From: an uncultured Gammaproteobacteria bacterium
Lineage (GTDB): Bacteria > Pseudomonadota > Gammaproteobacteria > Nitrosococcales > Methylophagaceae
Length of the DNA stretch: 64,000 bases
Direction: 5' to 3'
Assembly (NCBI GenBank): GCA_905479075.1
Contig: CAJQLA010000012.1
Span: 110,901 to 174,900, forward strand
Numbering within the stretch: the first letter of the stretch is position 1; each line of letters begins with the position of its first letter. Shown one piece after another: positions 19,375 to 28,168 of this stretch. Below the pieces are notes generated by a model, which was not told where the DNA came from, made no database searches, and saw only the letters and a program-made list of their open reading frames with translations. The position numbers were made by a program, and so were the translations under genes.

Positions 19375-20865
19375 TTATTTAGCATCAATTCTATTGAGTA
19401 GGTATTGCACAAGCATAGGTACAGGACGACCTGTTGCACCTTTGTTTTTACCGCCACTTTTCCATGCAGTACCTGCAATATCAAGGTGAGCCCATGTGAA
19501 TTTTTCAGTAAAGCGAGAGAGGAAACAAGCTGCAGTGACGCTACCAGCTTCTTTACCACCGATATTAGCGATGTCAGCAAAGTTACTGTCTAACTGTTCT
19601 TGATAGTCATCCCATAGCGGAAGCTGCCATGCACGATCATGGCTATCGGTTCCCGCTTGTAATAAGTCATCTGCAAGCGCTTGATCATTAGCCATTAACC
19701 CCGTTGTCTTGCTGCCCAAAGCGACAATGATGGCACCTGTTAATGTGGCAATATCGATGACGACAGCAGGATCAAAACGTTCGCTGTAAGTTAAGGCATC
19801 ACATAAAATCAAACGACCTTCAGCATCGGTATTTAATATTTCAATGGTTTTACCTGCCATGCTGGTGACGATATCACCTGGTTTGTTAGCGTCACCATCC
19901 GGCATGTTTTCTGAACTAGGTACGATGCCAATGACGTTAATCGGTAAGTTAAGTTCTGCAATAGCTGAAATTGTTCCAAATACACTGGCGCTACCACACA
20001 TATCGTATTTCATTTCATCCATACCAGCAGCTGGCTTTAATGAAATGCCTCCGGCATCAAATGTGAGGCCTTTACCCACGAAGACAACGGGTTTTTCATC
20101 GCCAGCACCTTGGTAATTCATTGTGATTAGTTTTGCTGGTTGGCGGCTGCCTCTAGAGACAGATAAGAGTGAGCCCATGCCGAGTTCTTCCATTTCTTCT
20201 TCATCAAGAATGGTGGTGGTAACCGAACCAAATTGCTCTGATAGTGATTGCGCTTGCTCTGCAAGATAGCTTGGCGTGCAAACATTACCAGGTAAGTTAC
20301 CGAGTTCTTTAGCTAAGCCCATACCATTTGCAATAGCAAGTCCTTGCATTGCTGCTTGTTGAATTTCCTTTTCACTACTTTCAGAGAAAAAAGCGACTGA
20401 TTGAATAGGTTTTTCACTAGATGGAGCAGTACTTTTTGTTGAGGTGTATATATAAAGAGAGGCTTCTGCAGCAATCACTGTTTGACTTGTTTTCCATGAA
20501 GCTGAACGTTGTTTAACATCAATTTCATTCAAATAACTTGTCGCAGTGTTTGCGCCTGAAGCGTCCAAGGCTTTTATCACTGATGTAATGATGGTGTTAA
20601 AACTATTTTCAGTTGTTTCATTTTGCTTGCCGCAACCTGCTATCAGAACTCTTGGGCTGTTCATACCATCAAGGTCTTGTAACATTAGCGTTTGGCCTAT
20701 TTTGCCTGTAATATCACCACGATCAATTAGCTTTTGAATTTGGCCATTTGAACTAGTGTTAATAGTACTAGCGCTAGGGCTTAGTTGGCTCTCTTCGTAA
20801 ACGGCAATGACAACGCAGTCGGTTTTTTCTGTTTCCGGTGTGCTGCTTGTGACAAAATACTGCAT
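19375..20865 (-). CDS. pepA: Leucyl aminopeptidase PepA (M17)
   Basis: A cytosolic hexameric metallo-aminopeptidase. In E. coli it also acts as a DNA-binding accessory protein in XerCD recombination. The 496-residue protein has the M17 signature NTDAEGRLILCDAL, the metal-binding VGKGLTFDAGGISLKP block, MKYDMCGSASV and the C-terminal SVTAACFLSRF and HLDIAGTAW. The N-terminal domain is variable, as usual for the family. It heads the pepA-holC-valS unit and is divergent from lptF, as in many gammaproteobacteria. GGAGAAAT lies just before the ATG on its strand. Confidence 0.96.
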   Translation of the reverse strand: MQYFVTSSTPETEKTDCVVIAVYEESQLSPSASTINTSSNGQIQKLIDRGDITGKIGQTLMLQDLDGMNSPRVLIAGCGKQNETTENSFNTIITSVIKALDASGANTATSYLNEIDVKQRSASWKTSQTVIAAEASLYIYTSTKSTAPSSEKPIQSVAFFSESSEKEIQQAAMQGLAIANGMGLAKELGNLPGNVCTPSYLAEQAQSLSEQFGSVTTTILDEEEMEELGMGSLLSVSRGSRQPAKLITMNYQGAGDEKPVVFVGKGLTFDAGGISLKPAAGMDEMKYDMCGSASVFGTISAIAELNLPINVIGIVPSSENMPDGDANKPGDIVTSMAGKTIEILNTDAEGRLILCDALTYSERFDPAVVIDIATLTGAIIVALGSKTTGLMANDQALADDLLQAGTDSHDRAWQLPLWDDYQEQLDSNFADIANIGGKEAGSVTAACFLSRFTEKFTWAHLDIAGTAWKSGGKNKGATGRPVPMLVQYLLNRIDAK

Positions 20866-21018
20866 TGATTTCTCCTATGAGACAAGATGATTTAGACTGT
20901 AATTACCTATGACGAGTATATCGATGAACAATTTGACTTTGCTCCAAGCTGCTTTAAGCCAGCAATTAAAATGTTCATACTTAATTTGTCTTACCATTGT
21001 AACGAAGACCACTAAATA

Positions 21019-22155
21019 ATGCCCGCACTTCGCCAATTTTTTCATCACTATTTTTCTGTTATTGATCGCTATTTGTTACGTGAGTTTTCAGTCAACTTAA
21101 TTGCTGTTATTGCTGTGCTATGGCTGATTTATGTTGCCACTCGATTTGCTCGTTATTTAGCTCAAGCCGCAATTGGAAGCCTGCCGAGCGAAGTTATTTT
21201 TTCTTTATTAGGTTATAGCTCGCTTGGCGCACTATCTCTGCTATTACCGATAGGTGCTTTTCTAGCAGTGCTGTTGGCACTAGGACGTATGAACTCTGAG
21301 AGTGAATTGACGGTGATTGCAGCGTGCGGTATTCCCGATAAACGGATTGTGCGTAATGTGGCGGTTTTCTCCATCGTTATTGCTCTTATTGTTGCAATAC
21401 TGTCGTTAGCAGTGGTGCCTCAAGTATTATCTGGGCGCTATGAATTAGAACAAAAAGCTAAAATTGCTGCTGATACCAGTGGTTTAGTCGCAGGTAATTT
21501 TAAAGAAAGCCGAAATGGTGATTGGACCTTTTATTCAGAAGGCCTAGCGAATGATAATCAAACGATGGAAAGTGTGTTCATAGAAATTGATCGTGAAGAT
21601 AAACCGATGATTTTTAGATCAGAACGTGGTCATTTCGAAATTGATGATGATACTGGCAATAAATATTTAATACTCCAAAATGGTTATCGTTATCAAGGCA
21701 ATGCAGGAGAGAAAGATTTTGTTATTGCTCAATTCGAAGAGCATAATTTACTAGTTGAGAAGGGCGAAAAAGGGCACTTTAGAGAACGCCATAAGTCTCT
21801 ACCAACGGCCAAGCTGTTGGAAAGAGGCACAAATAAAGATTTAGCCGAGGTGCACTGGCGAGTGTCCACTGCTTTAATGACCATTATTCTATGTTTGTTT
21901 GCAATTAGTTTATCTAAAACAGGTCCACGAAAAGGACGCTATGCAGGCTTTTTCCCTGCTATAGTGATATACATTGTTTATAGCAATTTACTAGGGCTAA
22001 ATAGAGCATGGGTAGCTAAAGGTACGCTTGCACCCTGGTTTGGTGGTGTTTGGGTGCATCTACTAATGATAATTATTTTACTAGCCTTATTCAATCGCCA
22101 GAAAATCTACTATTTTTGGCAGGAGTATAAAAAACAAAAAGGAATGGCAACATGA
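21019..22155 (+). CDS. lptF: LPS export ABC transporter permease LptF
   Basis: LptF is one of two inner-membrane permeases of the LptB2FGC complex that extracts LPS from the inner membrane. The 378-residue protein begins with IDRYLLREFSVNLIAV. Three N-terminal membrane segments are followed by a periplasmic beta-jellyroll domain at residues about 130-265 and three C-terminal helices with SLSKTGPRKGRYAGFFPA. It overlaps lptG by 4 bases (ATGA). The ATG at 21019 gives the expected N-terminus, and the pepA-lptF divergence is conserved. Confidence 0.95.
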   Translation: MPALRQFFHHYFSVIDRYLLREFSVNLIAVIAVLWLIYVATRFARYLAQAAIGSLPSEVIFSLLGYSSLGALSLLLPIGAFLAVLLALGRMNSESELTVIAACGIPDKRIVRNVAVFSIVIALIVAILSLAVVPQVLSGRYELEQKAKIAADTSGLVAGNFKESRNGDWTFYSEGLANDNQTMESVFIEIDREDKPMIFRSERGHFEIDDDTGNKYLILQNGYRYQGNAGEKDFVIAQFEEHNLLVEKGEKGHFRERHKSLPTAKLLERGTNKDLAEVHWRVSTALMTIILCLFAISLSKTGPRKGRYAGFFPAIVIYIVYSNLLGLNRAWVAKGTLAPWFGGVWVHLLMIIILLALFNRQKIYYFWQEYKKQKGMAT

Positions 22156-23216
22156 CCATTCTGCAGCGTTATATTGCTAAAACAATATTGAGTACGACAG
22201 GCCTAGTCATGTTGGTATTACTGGGTCTTTATACTTTTATGGACTTTGTTACCGAGCTGGATGATTTAGGTAAGGGCAGTTACCAAATCGTTGAGGTATT
22301 GTCATATATTTTCTTGTCTATGCCCAAACGGATTTATGAATTATTACCTGTTGCTGCTTTGCTGGGTAGTGTTTTAGGTTTAGGGCATCTAGCGACACAA
22401 AGTGAATTGGTGGTAATGCGTGCCGCTGGCATCTCCATTCAGCGTATTAGTAAAGCTGTTTTGATTGTTGCTATTGCTTTAATGTTGGTAGCAGTATTTG
22501 TAGGTGAGGTCATACGACCACCTGCAGAGCAAAAAGCGCGTGAACTTCAGTCTATAGCACAAACAGGCACTGTCGGGTCACGTTCAGATCATGGTTTTTG
22601 GACACGTGATGGTAAGCATTTTAACCACATCAGCCGTATCTTACCGGATGGTCGTTTTTCAGATATTTCTATTTATGAATTTGACGCACAAAATCGCTTA
22701 AGGATTATTACGGAAGCACAAGATGCTAAATATGAAGATGATGTTTGGATTTTATCCGATGTACAACAAAGTATTCTAGATAGTGATGGTGTTGAAATAC
22801 AGGCTGTAGAGTATGCTAGGTGGAAGTCAAAGTTAAACCCAGGCTTACTAAATGTGGTTATTGTGCCACCTGATTTTCTACCTGTTTGGGGTTTAGTTGA
22901 GTACATAGATTACTTAAAGGATAATCAACAAGCTGTCGGTCAATATCAGTTAGCATTCTGGATGAAGGTTATGATGCCGTTGAGCTCTGCGGTAATGGTA
23001 TTTTTAGCAGTACCTTTTGTTTTTGGCCCATTACGCTCAGCCCCAATGGGCGGGCGCATTGTTGCCGGTACCTTGATTGGTATTAGTTTTCATTTATTTA
23101 ATCAAAGTTTCCAACATATTGGCCTTGTTTTTGGTGTTTTCCCGATGCTTGCAGCATCATTACCCACCCTGATTTTTGCTGGTATCGGTTATTATTTAAT
23201 GAGGAAAATACATTAA
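22152..23216 (+). CDS. lptG: LPS export ABC transporter permease LptG
   Basis: LptG is the partner of LptF in the LPS-export ABC transporter. The 354-residue protein has MTILQRYIAKTILSTTGLVM and MDFVTELDDLGKGSY at the N-terminus. Other family segments are MRAAGISIQRI, the periplasmic domain at residues about 125-250, and the C-terminal LAVPFVFGPLRSAPMGGRI. GIGYYLMRKIH closes the last helix. It is coupled to lptF by a 4-base overlap. The next gene has a 97-base leader and its own ribosome site, so the lpt unit probably ends here. Confidence 0.95.
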   Translation: MTILQRYIAKTILSTTGLVMLVLLGLYTFMDFVTELDDLGKGSYQIVEVLSYIFLSMPKRIYELLPVAALLGSVLGLGHLATQSELVVMRAAGISIQRISKAVLIVAIALMLVAVFVGEVIRPPAEQKARELQSIAQTGTVGSRSDHGFWTRDGKHFNHISRILPDGRFSDISIYEFDAQNRLRIITEAQDAKYEDDVWILSDVQQSILDSDGVEIQAVEYARWKSKLNPGLLNVVIVPPDFLPVWGLVEYIDYLKDNQQAVGQYQLAFWMKVMMPLSSAVMVFLAVPFVFGPLRSAPMGGRIVAGTLIGISFHLFNQSFQHIGLVFGVFPMLAASLPTLIFAGIGYYLMRKIH

Positions 23217-23313
23217 CTTTTATAGTTTGACTATGAAGTAAGTTCAGTTAGCGTTCATGTTTCTTGTGTTAAATCTGTACTGTAATATTTTATTCAATAA
23301 AGGAGACAGTAAA

Positions 23314-23715
23314 ATGCAAAAAAATCATAAATTAATTACATTAATAACTATCGTATTATTTACCAGCGCGGGTACGGCCATTGCTAGTGATAAGGGTAAA
23401 GGCAAAGGTCATGGCGTTGGTGGTGTGGCGGCAGATCACATTAGTGAGCAGGGTGCTGAGCATCGTCAATACAATGCTGGTGGTGTCTCTGAGCAACATA
23501 AGAAAGAGTTTGATGATGAACTGAAGCACAAAATGAAGGATAAAGAGAAAGATTTAAAAGAGCATAAAGACAAAAAAGAAAAGAAAGCAAAAAAGTCAAA
23601 AGATAAGCATGAAAAGGAAATGAAAGATAAAGAGCGCGATGACGATAACGATGGTGTAGAAAAAACAAATCGTAGATGGTGGCAGTTCTTTGGTGGAGAG
23701 GATAGTGATAGTTAA
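23314..23715 (+). CDS. Secreted lysine/acid-rich low-complexity protein, unknown
   Basis: A 133-residue protein with a signal peptide (MQKNHKLITLITIVLFTSAG, cleaved near AIAS). The mature part starts KGKGKGHGVGGVAADH. Residues about 60-115 are almost entirely Lys, Asp, Glu and His in short K/D/E words (HKMKDKEKDLKEHKDKKEKK and similar). The tail is NRRWWQFFGGEDSDS. I do not recognise it. AAGGAG at 23300-23305 lies 8 bases before ATG 23314, which decides that start over 23257. It may be a cation-binding, surface-charge or silencing-type protein, but nothing proves this. A strong terminator follows. Confidence 0.75.
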   Translation: MQKNHKLITLITIVLFTSAGTAIASDKGKGKGHGVGGVAADHISEQGAEHRQYNAGGVSEQHKKEFDDELKHKMKDKEKDLKEHKDKKEKKAKKSKDKHEKEMKDKERDDDNDGVEKTNRRWWQFFGGEDSDS

Positions 23716-23757
23716 AATTATTTCTATTTACTAAAAACGAGTTTAAAATGACAAATT

Positions 23758-23784
23758 AAGGCCAGCGGGAAAGCTGGCCTTTTT
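23758..23784 (+). terminator. Intrinsic terminator after the charged secreted protein
   Basis: AAGGCCAGC and GCTGGCCTT form a 9-bp stem around GGGAAA and run into a T-stretch. It ends the charged-protein transcript before the CsrA-like gene. Confidence 0.9.
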
Positions 23785-23861
23785 ATGGGGTACATATTTT
23801 ATGTAATGAATAATTCATTTGTACTTCAAAATTTACTCTACACAATAATATGGAGATTATT

Positions 23862-24038
23862 ATGTATATTTTATCGGCACAATCTGGTGAGATCATATTT
23901 GATGAGGACGGTATAAAAGTGACAGTTTTCTCAATCAAAAATAACCAGGTTAGTCTTAAAATCGAAGTGCCGGAAGGAATGACAGTTTCAAGGGCAGAAA
24001 TATTAAATAAGATACAAGCTAAACAAGATAAGAAATAA
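23862..24038 (+). CDS. Divergent CsrA-family protein lacking Arg6/Arg7
   Basis: A 58-residue protein that aligns without gaps to E. coli CsrA over residues 1-53: MYILSAQSGE against MLILTRRVGE, KVTVFSIKNNQV against VTVTVLGVKGNQV, and VSRAEILNKIQA against VHREEIYQRIQA. CsrA binds GGA-containing mRNA leaders through Arg6 and Arg44. Here Arg44 is kept, but Arg6 and Arg7 are Ala and Gln, so RNA binding is likely weakened or changed. ATG 23862 with GGAG 6 bases upstream is preferred to a start 4 codons earlier. It lies alone between a terminator and the tRNA pair. A canonical csrA presumably exists elsewhere. Confidence 0.8.
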   Translation: MYILSAQSGEIIFDEDGIKVTVFSIKNNQVSLKIEVPEGMTVSRAEILNKIQAKQDKK

Positions 24039-24082
24039 CTAGTCATCCTGGGGGCCTAATCATTGATTAAAGTATCAGACAT

Positions 24083-24113
24083 AAAAAAACCGCTTAGTTT
24101 TACCTAAACGGTT
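24083..24113 (-). terminator. Terminator of the tRNA-Ala/tRNA-Glu transcript
   Basis: Read on the minus strand, AACCGTTTAG and CTAAGCGGTT pair (one mismatch, 6-base loop) and are followed by a run of T. It lies 9 bases past the tRNA-Glu 3' end. It could also slow plus-strand reading from the CsrA-like gene. Confidence 0.8.
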
Positions 24114-24121
24114 ATTTTATA

Positions 24122-24197
24122 TGGCGTCCCCAAGGGGGTTCGAACCCCTGTTACCGCCGTGAAAGGGCAGTGTCCTAGGCCTCTAGACGATGGGGAC
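24122..24197 (-). tRNA. tRNA-Glu (anticodon TTC)
   Basis: A 76-base cloverleaf on the minus strand. The acceptor GTCCCCA pairs with TGGGGAC, the anticodon loop is CTTTCAC (TTC), the T-arm contains GGTTCGAACCCC, and CCA is encoded. It lies 19 bases downstream of tRNA-Ala in the same direction, so the two are probably co-transcribed. Confidence 0.97.
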
Positions 24198-24216
24198 CTA
24201 AAATGGTGCTTTATAC

Positions 24217-24292
<76 letters not shown>

Positions 24293-24574
24293 GAAAGCAA
24301 GCGCATACTATAGGGATTTCGAATTTGACTGTCAACAAATACTTTTGCATTCCGGTTTGTTTTTTTAATTTGGTGACGGAGTAATAATCTATAGCATGTT
24401 ACGTTAGTTATAGAAATAATAACTAAGTTATTGATATTCCAAGGAGATGGTATTAAGTTACGTATATATTAAGTAAGGATATTTGATGAAAAGCCATTTC
24501 TATGCGATAAATTGTAGATAAATTTTCATCCAGCTACACTGAATAATACTTCGGTATGGATCTTGAGGACGCTC

Positions 24575-26809
24575 ATGCGCAAACTGACCGCTTTTTATGT
24601 AGTAACTTTAACGAGCTTTAGTTCAATGACTATGGCTGAATCATCAACCTGGCAACAATGTGGTCTTTCTCGTGGAGTTGACTTTATGCCAAAGGTTGAA
24701 ATGAATCCAACAGGGTTGGTTGATGTTAAAGCTGATGATGCTCAATTAGTTGAGCAAGGTACATCGGTATTTACGGGTAATGTGATTATTGTTAAAGATG
24801 GTCAAGAACTCACAGCTCAAAGAGTCACTTACAATCAAGTATCTGGGCAAATAACGGCAACTGACCGTATGCAGATGCGTGATAGCGATATTATTTTAAA
24901 GGCTGATCAAGCTGAGTGGTCGTTAAACAGAGATGAAGGGACCTTGGTTGATGCACAATATCAACTCCGTGAAATGCATGCCCGAGGTCAAGCGGATCAT
25001 GTGTTCAGGGTGGGTGTATCTGAAACCGATTTAAAACAAGCTACCTATACGACGTGTAATGAAGGTGATAACTCGTGGGTATTACGGGCAACAGAGGTTT
25101 CTCTTGATCATGAAGCTGCTGTCGGCACTGCAGAAGATGTCATTATTAAGTTAGCTGATATCCCTGTTTTTTATACGCCGTATATCTCTTTCCCATTAAA
25201 TGATGAGCGAAAATCTGGTTTCTTAATACCTTCAATAGGTAGCAGTGATGAGACCGGTTTCGATGTGCGCACACCTTATTATTGGAATATCTCACCTAAT
25301 AGAGATGCGACGATTACACCACGTTATATGTCTGAACGTGGTTTGCTATTAAGCGGTGAATATAGATTTTTGTATGAACAAGGTGAAGGCGAAATTAATG
25401 CTGGCTTTTTGAATAGTGATGATTTAAAAAATCATAGTGATGATATTAATCCCCATTATGGTGAAGATCGAAAGCATTTTTCATTAAAACACCAGAGCAA
25501 TTTTCTCTCTAACTGGTACAGTGATACTGATTATAACTATATTTCTGATAATGATTATTTAGAAGATTTTGGCTCTAGTTTGAGCTTGGCAAGTACTACC
25601 CATTTAAATCGCCGATTTGATGTGGGGTATAACACTACTAATTGGAGCTTTAGAGGGCGTTTGCAGGGCTACCAGACAATTACAGATAGGGTTAAGCCAT
25701 ATCAACGTCTACCACAACTACGTTTCAAAGGCAGTTTACCTGACCAAGCTTACGGTTTAAATTATGAAATGTCAGGTGAGTATGTTGACTTTGATCATGA
25801 TGATAAAGTAGCGGGTCAGCGTTTTGATGTTGAGCCAGCAATAAGCTTACCTTTGCAAACAGCAGCGACATTTTTGACACCTCGCGTTGCTTTAAAACAT
25901 ACGCGTTATGACTTAGATGACAATGTCGCCCTTGGAGTTGATAAAACACCGAATAGAACTTTACCCATTGTAAGCGTTGATAGTGGTCTATTTTTTGAGC
26001 GTGATTTGAATTTTGCTAGTGGTGATTTTATTCAAACACTAGAACCCCGTGCTTTTTATCTTTATATCCCTGAGCGTAATCAGAGCGATCTTCCAGATTT
26101 TGATACGAATTTAAAAACATTCAATATGACGCAGTTATTTAGTCATAATAGATTTGTAGGTCGTGACAGAATTGGTGATGCGAATCAATTGTCTTTAGGG
26201 TTGACCTCCAGAATTATTGATGAAGAAACGGGTAAGGAGAATTTAAGTGTTAGCCTAGGTCAAATTCGTTATTTCCGTGATCGTGATGTAACGTTACCTG
26301 CTGGTATAAAAGGGACTCGTTCAGAGTCCGATATGATTGCTGAAGTTGGAGCCAGTATTACTGATAACTGGACTGCACGAGGTCAGGTTCAGTGGGATAC
26401 TAATAGCGATATTTCGAATATGTCTGCTGCACAACTTCGCTATCGAGGAGATAATGGTGGACTCTTTAATCTATCACACCGTTATCGACGTGATGGTGTG
26501 ACTGATCTGGAAGGGTTAGAGCAAATTGATGTTTCTGCGGCATTACCCATTAATAATCAGTGGAATATTGTCGGCCGTTATTATCACTCAATCAAAGACA
26601 GTAAAACCCTAGAAGGTTTAGCGGGTATTGAATACGATAGTTGCTGCTGGGCATCACGTCTGGTTGTTCGAAACTATATTAACGATGTATCTGATAATGA
26701 TCGTAATGTGGCAATCATGTTTCAAATTGAGTTAAAAGGCCTAGGTAACTTTGGTCAAAAGGCTGAGACAGTACTTGAACGCAGTATTTTGGGTTATGGT
26801 GCTGAATAA
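24575..26809 (+). CDS. lptD: LPS-assembly outer-membrane protein LptD
   Basis: LptD is the outer-membrane barrel that, with LptE, inserts LPS into the outer leaflet. The 744-residue protein has a signal peptide (residues 1-21), an N-terminal LptA-like jellyroll (GNVIIVKDGQELTAQRVTYN) and a long beta-barrel. The four disulfide cysteines of the family are kept: Cys29 in WQQCG, the Cys in TTCNEGDNSW, and the adjacent pair in YDSCCWASR near the C-terminus. ATG 24575 has GAGG 6 bases upstream and is chosen over TTG 24563. The 282 bases upstream back to tRNA-Ala hold its promoter region but no clear gene. Confidence 0.95.
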   Translation: MRKLTAFYVVTLTSFSSMTMAESSTWQQCGLSRGVDFMPKVEMNPTGLVDVKADDAQLVEQGTSVFTGNVIIVKDGQELTAQRVTYNQVSGQITATDRMQMRDSDIILKADQAEWSLNRDEGTLVDAQYQLREMHARGQADHVFRVGVSETDLKQATYTTCNEGDNSWVLRATEVSLDHEAAVGTAEDVIIKLADIPVFYTPYISFPLNDERKSGFLIPSIGSSDETGFDVRTPYYWNISPNRDATITPRYMSERGLLLSGEYRFLYEQGEGEINAGFLNSDDLKNHSDDINPHYGEDRKHFSLKHQSNFLSNWYSDTDYNYISDNDYLEDFGSSLSLASTTHLNRRFDVGYNTTNWSFRGRLQGYQTITDRVKPYQRLPQLRFKGSLPDQAYGLNYEMSGEYVDFDHDDKVAGQRFDVEPAISLPLQTAATFLTPRVALKHTRYDLDDNVALGVDKTPNRTLPIVSVDSGLFFERDLNFASGDFIQTLEPRAFYLYIPERNQSDLPDFDTNLKTFNMTQLFSHNRFVGRDRIGDANQLSLGLTSRIIDEETGKENLSVSLGQIRYFRDRDVTLPAGIKGTRSESDMIAEVGASITDNWTARGQVQWDTNSDISNMSAAQLRYRGDNGGLFNLSHRYRRDGVTDLEGLEQIDVSAALPINNQWNIVGRYYHSIKDSKTLEGLAGIEYDSCCWASRLVVRNYINDVSDNDRNVAIMFQIELKGLGNFGQKAETVLERSILGYGAE

Positions 26810-26902
26810 TAAGAACTAATTATCGCCAGTAATAGTCTCTTTTGATGATATGACAGATTGTTTGTTATTTATCCTTTTGTAAATTTACAGCTAGGTTTTT
26901 CA

Positions 26903-28168
26903 ATGATTAAATTTTTAGTTATTTCCATACTTTTTATGAGCTCAGCATGGGCTCAATCGCTCGATCGTATTATCGCAGTGGTTAATGATGAAGTCCTTTT
27001 AGAAAGCGAACTTCATGATATGGAGAGCACAATAAAGCAGCAACTTCGCCAGCGACAAGCCGCAATGCCTCCCGCTGATATTTTTCGAACACAAGTATTA
27101 GAACGTTTGATTTTACAAAAACTGCAGATACAAACAGCCGCCAAGACGGGTATTCGACTCAGTGACGATGCAGTGAATACTGCATTACGGCAAATTGCCA
27201 ATACTAATAATTTAACGTTGAGCGAATTTCGTGACGTCTTAGAGCGTGATGGCTTCGATTATGAAATATTCAGAGAGTCTATTCGTCACGATATGATCAT
27301 CAGTAGACTCCATAAAAAACAAGTTTCGGACAAAATCATCGTTTCTAAACGGGAGATAGATGACTTTTTAGCGACACAACAAGCACAAGGTGGGTTGCAA
27401 GATTCTTATCATCTTTTACACATTTTAATTAGCGTGCCACAAGCCGCATCACCAGAAGAAGTTCAAAGTGCACGAAAAAGATTAGATACTGTGCAATCCC
27501 TATTAGGTGATGGTGCAAACTTTGCAGAAGTCGCATCTGGTTATTCTGATGGACAAAATGCATTAGAAGGGGGAGACATTGGCTGGCGCGCCCAAGGTGA
27601 GTTGCCGAGCTTGTTTGCAAAGGTCGTTCCTACTATGGCTGTTTCTGAAATAAGTGATGTGATCCGTAGTGGCAGTGGTTTTCATTTAATCAAATTAGTC
27701 GATAAAAAAAGCCAAGAAGAGCATATGGTAAAACAAACGAGTGCCAGTCATATACTCATTAAAACCAACGAATTGGTCAGCGATGAAGATGCTAAGGGCA
27801 AATTGGCTCAGTTAAGAGATCGTGTATCTAGAGGTGAAAATTTTTCTGAACTCGCCAGAGCGCATTCTGATGATACCGTTTCGGCTTTACGCGGTGGAAG
27901 TCTTGGTTGGACGACGACTGGTGCGATGGTGCCCGAGTTTGAAGAAGAAATGAACAAACTTGATAGTAATCAAATGAGTGAGCCTTTTGAGAGTCGTTTC
28001 GGTTGGCATTTGATTATGTTGCATGAACGACGCGAACAAAATATGGCTGATGAATTTAAACGTAGTAAGGCGAGAGAACTGATTCATAGTCGTAAGTCTG
28101 CAGAAGAAATTGACGCTTGGTTACGTGCTTTGCGTGATGAAGCTTATGTTGAGTACCGTGATCTTTGA
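26903..28168 (+). CDS. surA: Periplasmic chaperone/peptidyl-prolyl isomerase SurA
   Basis: SurA escorts unfolded outer-membrane proteins, notably LptD, across the periplasm. From ATG 26903 it is 421 residues, with a signal peptide (MIKFLVISILFMSSAWAQS) and the N-terminal chaperone domain starting LDRIIAVVNDEVLLESEL. Two parvulin domains follow (YHLLHILISVP and SASHILIKTNE, each with a later GG-D/S-LGW block). The frame opens earlier at 26858, but that would bury the signal peptide. It follows lptD and its TGA overlaps the TTG start of pdxA. Confidence 0.95.
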   Translation: MIKFLVISILFMSSAWAQSLDRIIAVVNDEVLLESELHDMESTIKQQLRQRQAAMPPADIFRTQVLERLILQKLQIQTAAKTGIRLSDDAVNTALRQIANTNNLTLSEFRDVLERDGFDYEIFRESIRHDMIISRLHKKQVSDKIIVSKREIDDFLATQQAQGGLQDSYHLLHILISVPQAASPEEVQSARKRLDTVQSLLGDGANFAEVASGYSDGQNALEGGDIGWRAQGELPSLFAKVVPTMAVSEISDVIRSGSGFHLIKLVDKKSQEEHMVKQTSASHILIKTNELVSDEDAKGKLAQLRDRVSRGENFSELARAHSDDTVSALRGGSLGWTTTGAMVPEFEEEMNKLDSNQMSEPFESRFGWHLIMLHERREQNMADEFKRSKARELIHSRKSAEEIDAWLRALRDEAYVEYRDL

